From Nyssa sinensis (Eukaryota > Streptophyta > Magnoliopsida > Cornales > Nyssaceae), in assembly GCA_008638375.1 (NCBI GenBank), contig CM018031.1, positions 13,260,062 through 13,324,061 of the forward strand: a DNA stretch of 64,000 bases, written 5' to 3'. A program made the translations under genes and the position numbers. Each line of letters starts with the position of its first letter. Positions within the stretch are counted from its first letter, which is position 1. Positions 62,750 to 64,000 of the stretch are shown here, piece after piece. The notes beneath the pieces were generated by a model, which was not told the origin of the DNA, did not search any database, and worked only from the letters and a program-made list of their open reading frames with translations.

Positions 62750-63196
62750 GTATGGAGTTAATCTGCAGTTGTTTCCATATTCCAACCCTAGGATGGTGTA
62801 ATCTATGTGATGTGTAATCTTTTTCCTTTTGTCTCTTCTTAGTTTATATTTGAGAAACCAATTGAAAAGATAAAACAAAAGAAGAAGAGAAAAAGAAAAT
62901 AGGAGAAGCATAAAACGTGCAAGAACATTAAAGGGCACATATGGAAGTTAGCTTTCTCCATTACCTCTCTCGGAAAATGAAAATTTTCTTTTGCATCACT
63001 TTTGCTCAACAAATGCACTCTTTGAAGCTTTTCTGAACTTCTTGAATCTTCCCCTTGTCTAGGAAACTTACACAACCAATTGGCTTTAGAGTTTTAATGA
63101 GCTGACCACTTCAAATAAGGCCTAGTGCTTGTGTTTGGCTTTGGTTTTTGTCATGGACTAATCCAAACTGGTAAACAACTTATACATACACATGGA

Positions 63197-63450
63197 TAAT
63201 GTAATTATGCACAACACTTAACAACCTAATATTATTAGTGTTTTTGGAAATCTAGTATTGGTCCAGTTTGGATGGGTCTGAATAATTTGTGAAAGTTCTA
63301 AATTCTTGCCTTTCATGAGGGATGATGTAATTATGCACAAAACTTAATATTATTAGTGTTTTTGGAAATCCAGCATTTCTCCAATTTCGATGGGAGTAAT
63401 GGGACTGAATACTTCGTGATAGTTCTAAAATTCTTGCCTTTTGTTATTCA
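63197..63450. repeat. Two-copy tandem duplication, period about 126 bp
   Basis: In intron 2 of the second PLC gene, atgtaattatgcacaa starts at 63199 and 63325. Both copies continue with attattagtgtttttggaaa and end near ttcttgccttt. Confidence 0.8.
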
Positions 63451-63824
63451 AGCATTTATCAAATTCACTTTTGGATCTCGTATCCTATGTCTTGAAAGGA
63501 TTACAGCGAAGGTGAGCAACATAATATTGAAGATATCCCAAGAACGGCTTACTGAAGTAAGAAATATGACAAATGACTCATCGTTCCCTATATTGACTCT
63601 TTGCATCGTCCCTATTAGCACTAGCCCGAAATTGCGCTGAATATATAGAGTTCACATAGAACCTGCAAGACCTAGACATTACATCATTCTTTCATTCTTC
63701 CTCTTGGTTCTTCTTCCTTCTTCTTTCCTTCATGACTAGTAACTTTACTCCAAAGATGAAATAGCAAAGGTTATAAATGACGATAATCAAAATATCACAA
63801 AATTTGTGTCAGAAAAAGGCTCAG

Positions 63825-64000
63825 AATTTCATCCTGAACTTATATTAATGTCTCATTTGAAAATCTGTATTTCCTTGCTTGATTTTATTTTGAGCGATAT
63901 TTTTCTTTATAATTGTTGGTGGAATTTGATCCTAAACTTTTATTTAATGTCTCATTGAAAATCTTTATTTCCTTCCTTTATTTTATTTCAAGCAATCTTT
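63825..64000. repeat. Tandem duplication reaching the window edge, period about 98 bp
   Basis: aattt(c/g)atcct(g/a)aactt starts at 63825 and 63923, followed in both by taatgtctcatt and tttatttcaagc-like sequence. The second copy may continue beyond the window. Confidence 0.75.

Overview
The window reads as nuclear DNA of a flowering plant, most likely a eudicot. It is strongly AT-rich between genes, the genes are split by GT-AG introns of about 0.1 to 5 kb, (TA)n and (TC)n microsatellites are frequent, and the genes belong to plant-specific versions of their families. There are no operons, ribosome binding sites, rRNA or tRNA genes or CRISPR arrays that I can support.

Layout. 1-1103 looks like part of a retrotransposon LTR, followed by a small TRIM-like element (1670-2160). 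4602-16408 (+) holds nine exons of an SMR/DUF1771 protein gene whose N-terminal half is not found and which carries two 1-bp frameshifts; its last intron holds a 3.5 kb non-autonomous Helitron (12558-16099, minus). 18583-21136 (-) is an intact seven-exon secretory cyclophilin (ROC7/CYP20-1 type). 24562-30165 (+) is a six-exon GT90 (rumi/CAP10-like) O-glucosyltransferase gene interrupted by three 1-bp insertions. 32574-33506 (+) is an intact intronless PDX1 gene for vitamin B6 synthesis. 33507-44889 is a gene-poor AT-rich stretch with a complete TRIM (38332-38617) and a decayed PIF/Harbinger element (42615-43930). 44890-50767 is a nearly complete PIF/Harbinger transposon with an intact Myb/SANT-like ORF1, a transposase killed by three in-frame stops, and a ten-copy 170-bp tandem array. 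51251-58077 (+) is an intact nine-exon phosphoinositide-specific phospholipase C gene, and 60816 to the window end (+) is the start of a second, tandem PLC gene.

How the genes relate. The order SMR - ROC7 cyclophilin - tandem PLCs matches, from memory, the Arabidopsis chromosome 5 neighbourhood around At5g58670-At5g58720, with the glucosyltransferase and PDX1 genes lying between here. Otherwise the genes serve unrelated jobs: protein folding in the secretory pathway, protein or glycan glucosylation, pyridoxal phosphate synthesis and phosphoinositide signalling.

The most unusual features are the Harbinger element with its ordered 170-bp array and nested foldbacks, the Helitron in the SMR intron, and the concentration of single-base insertions in two of the five cellular genes.
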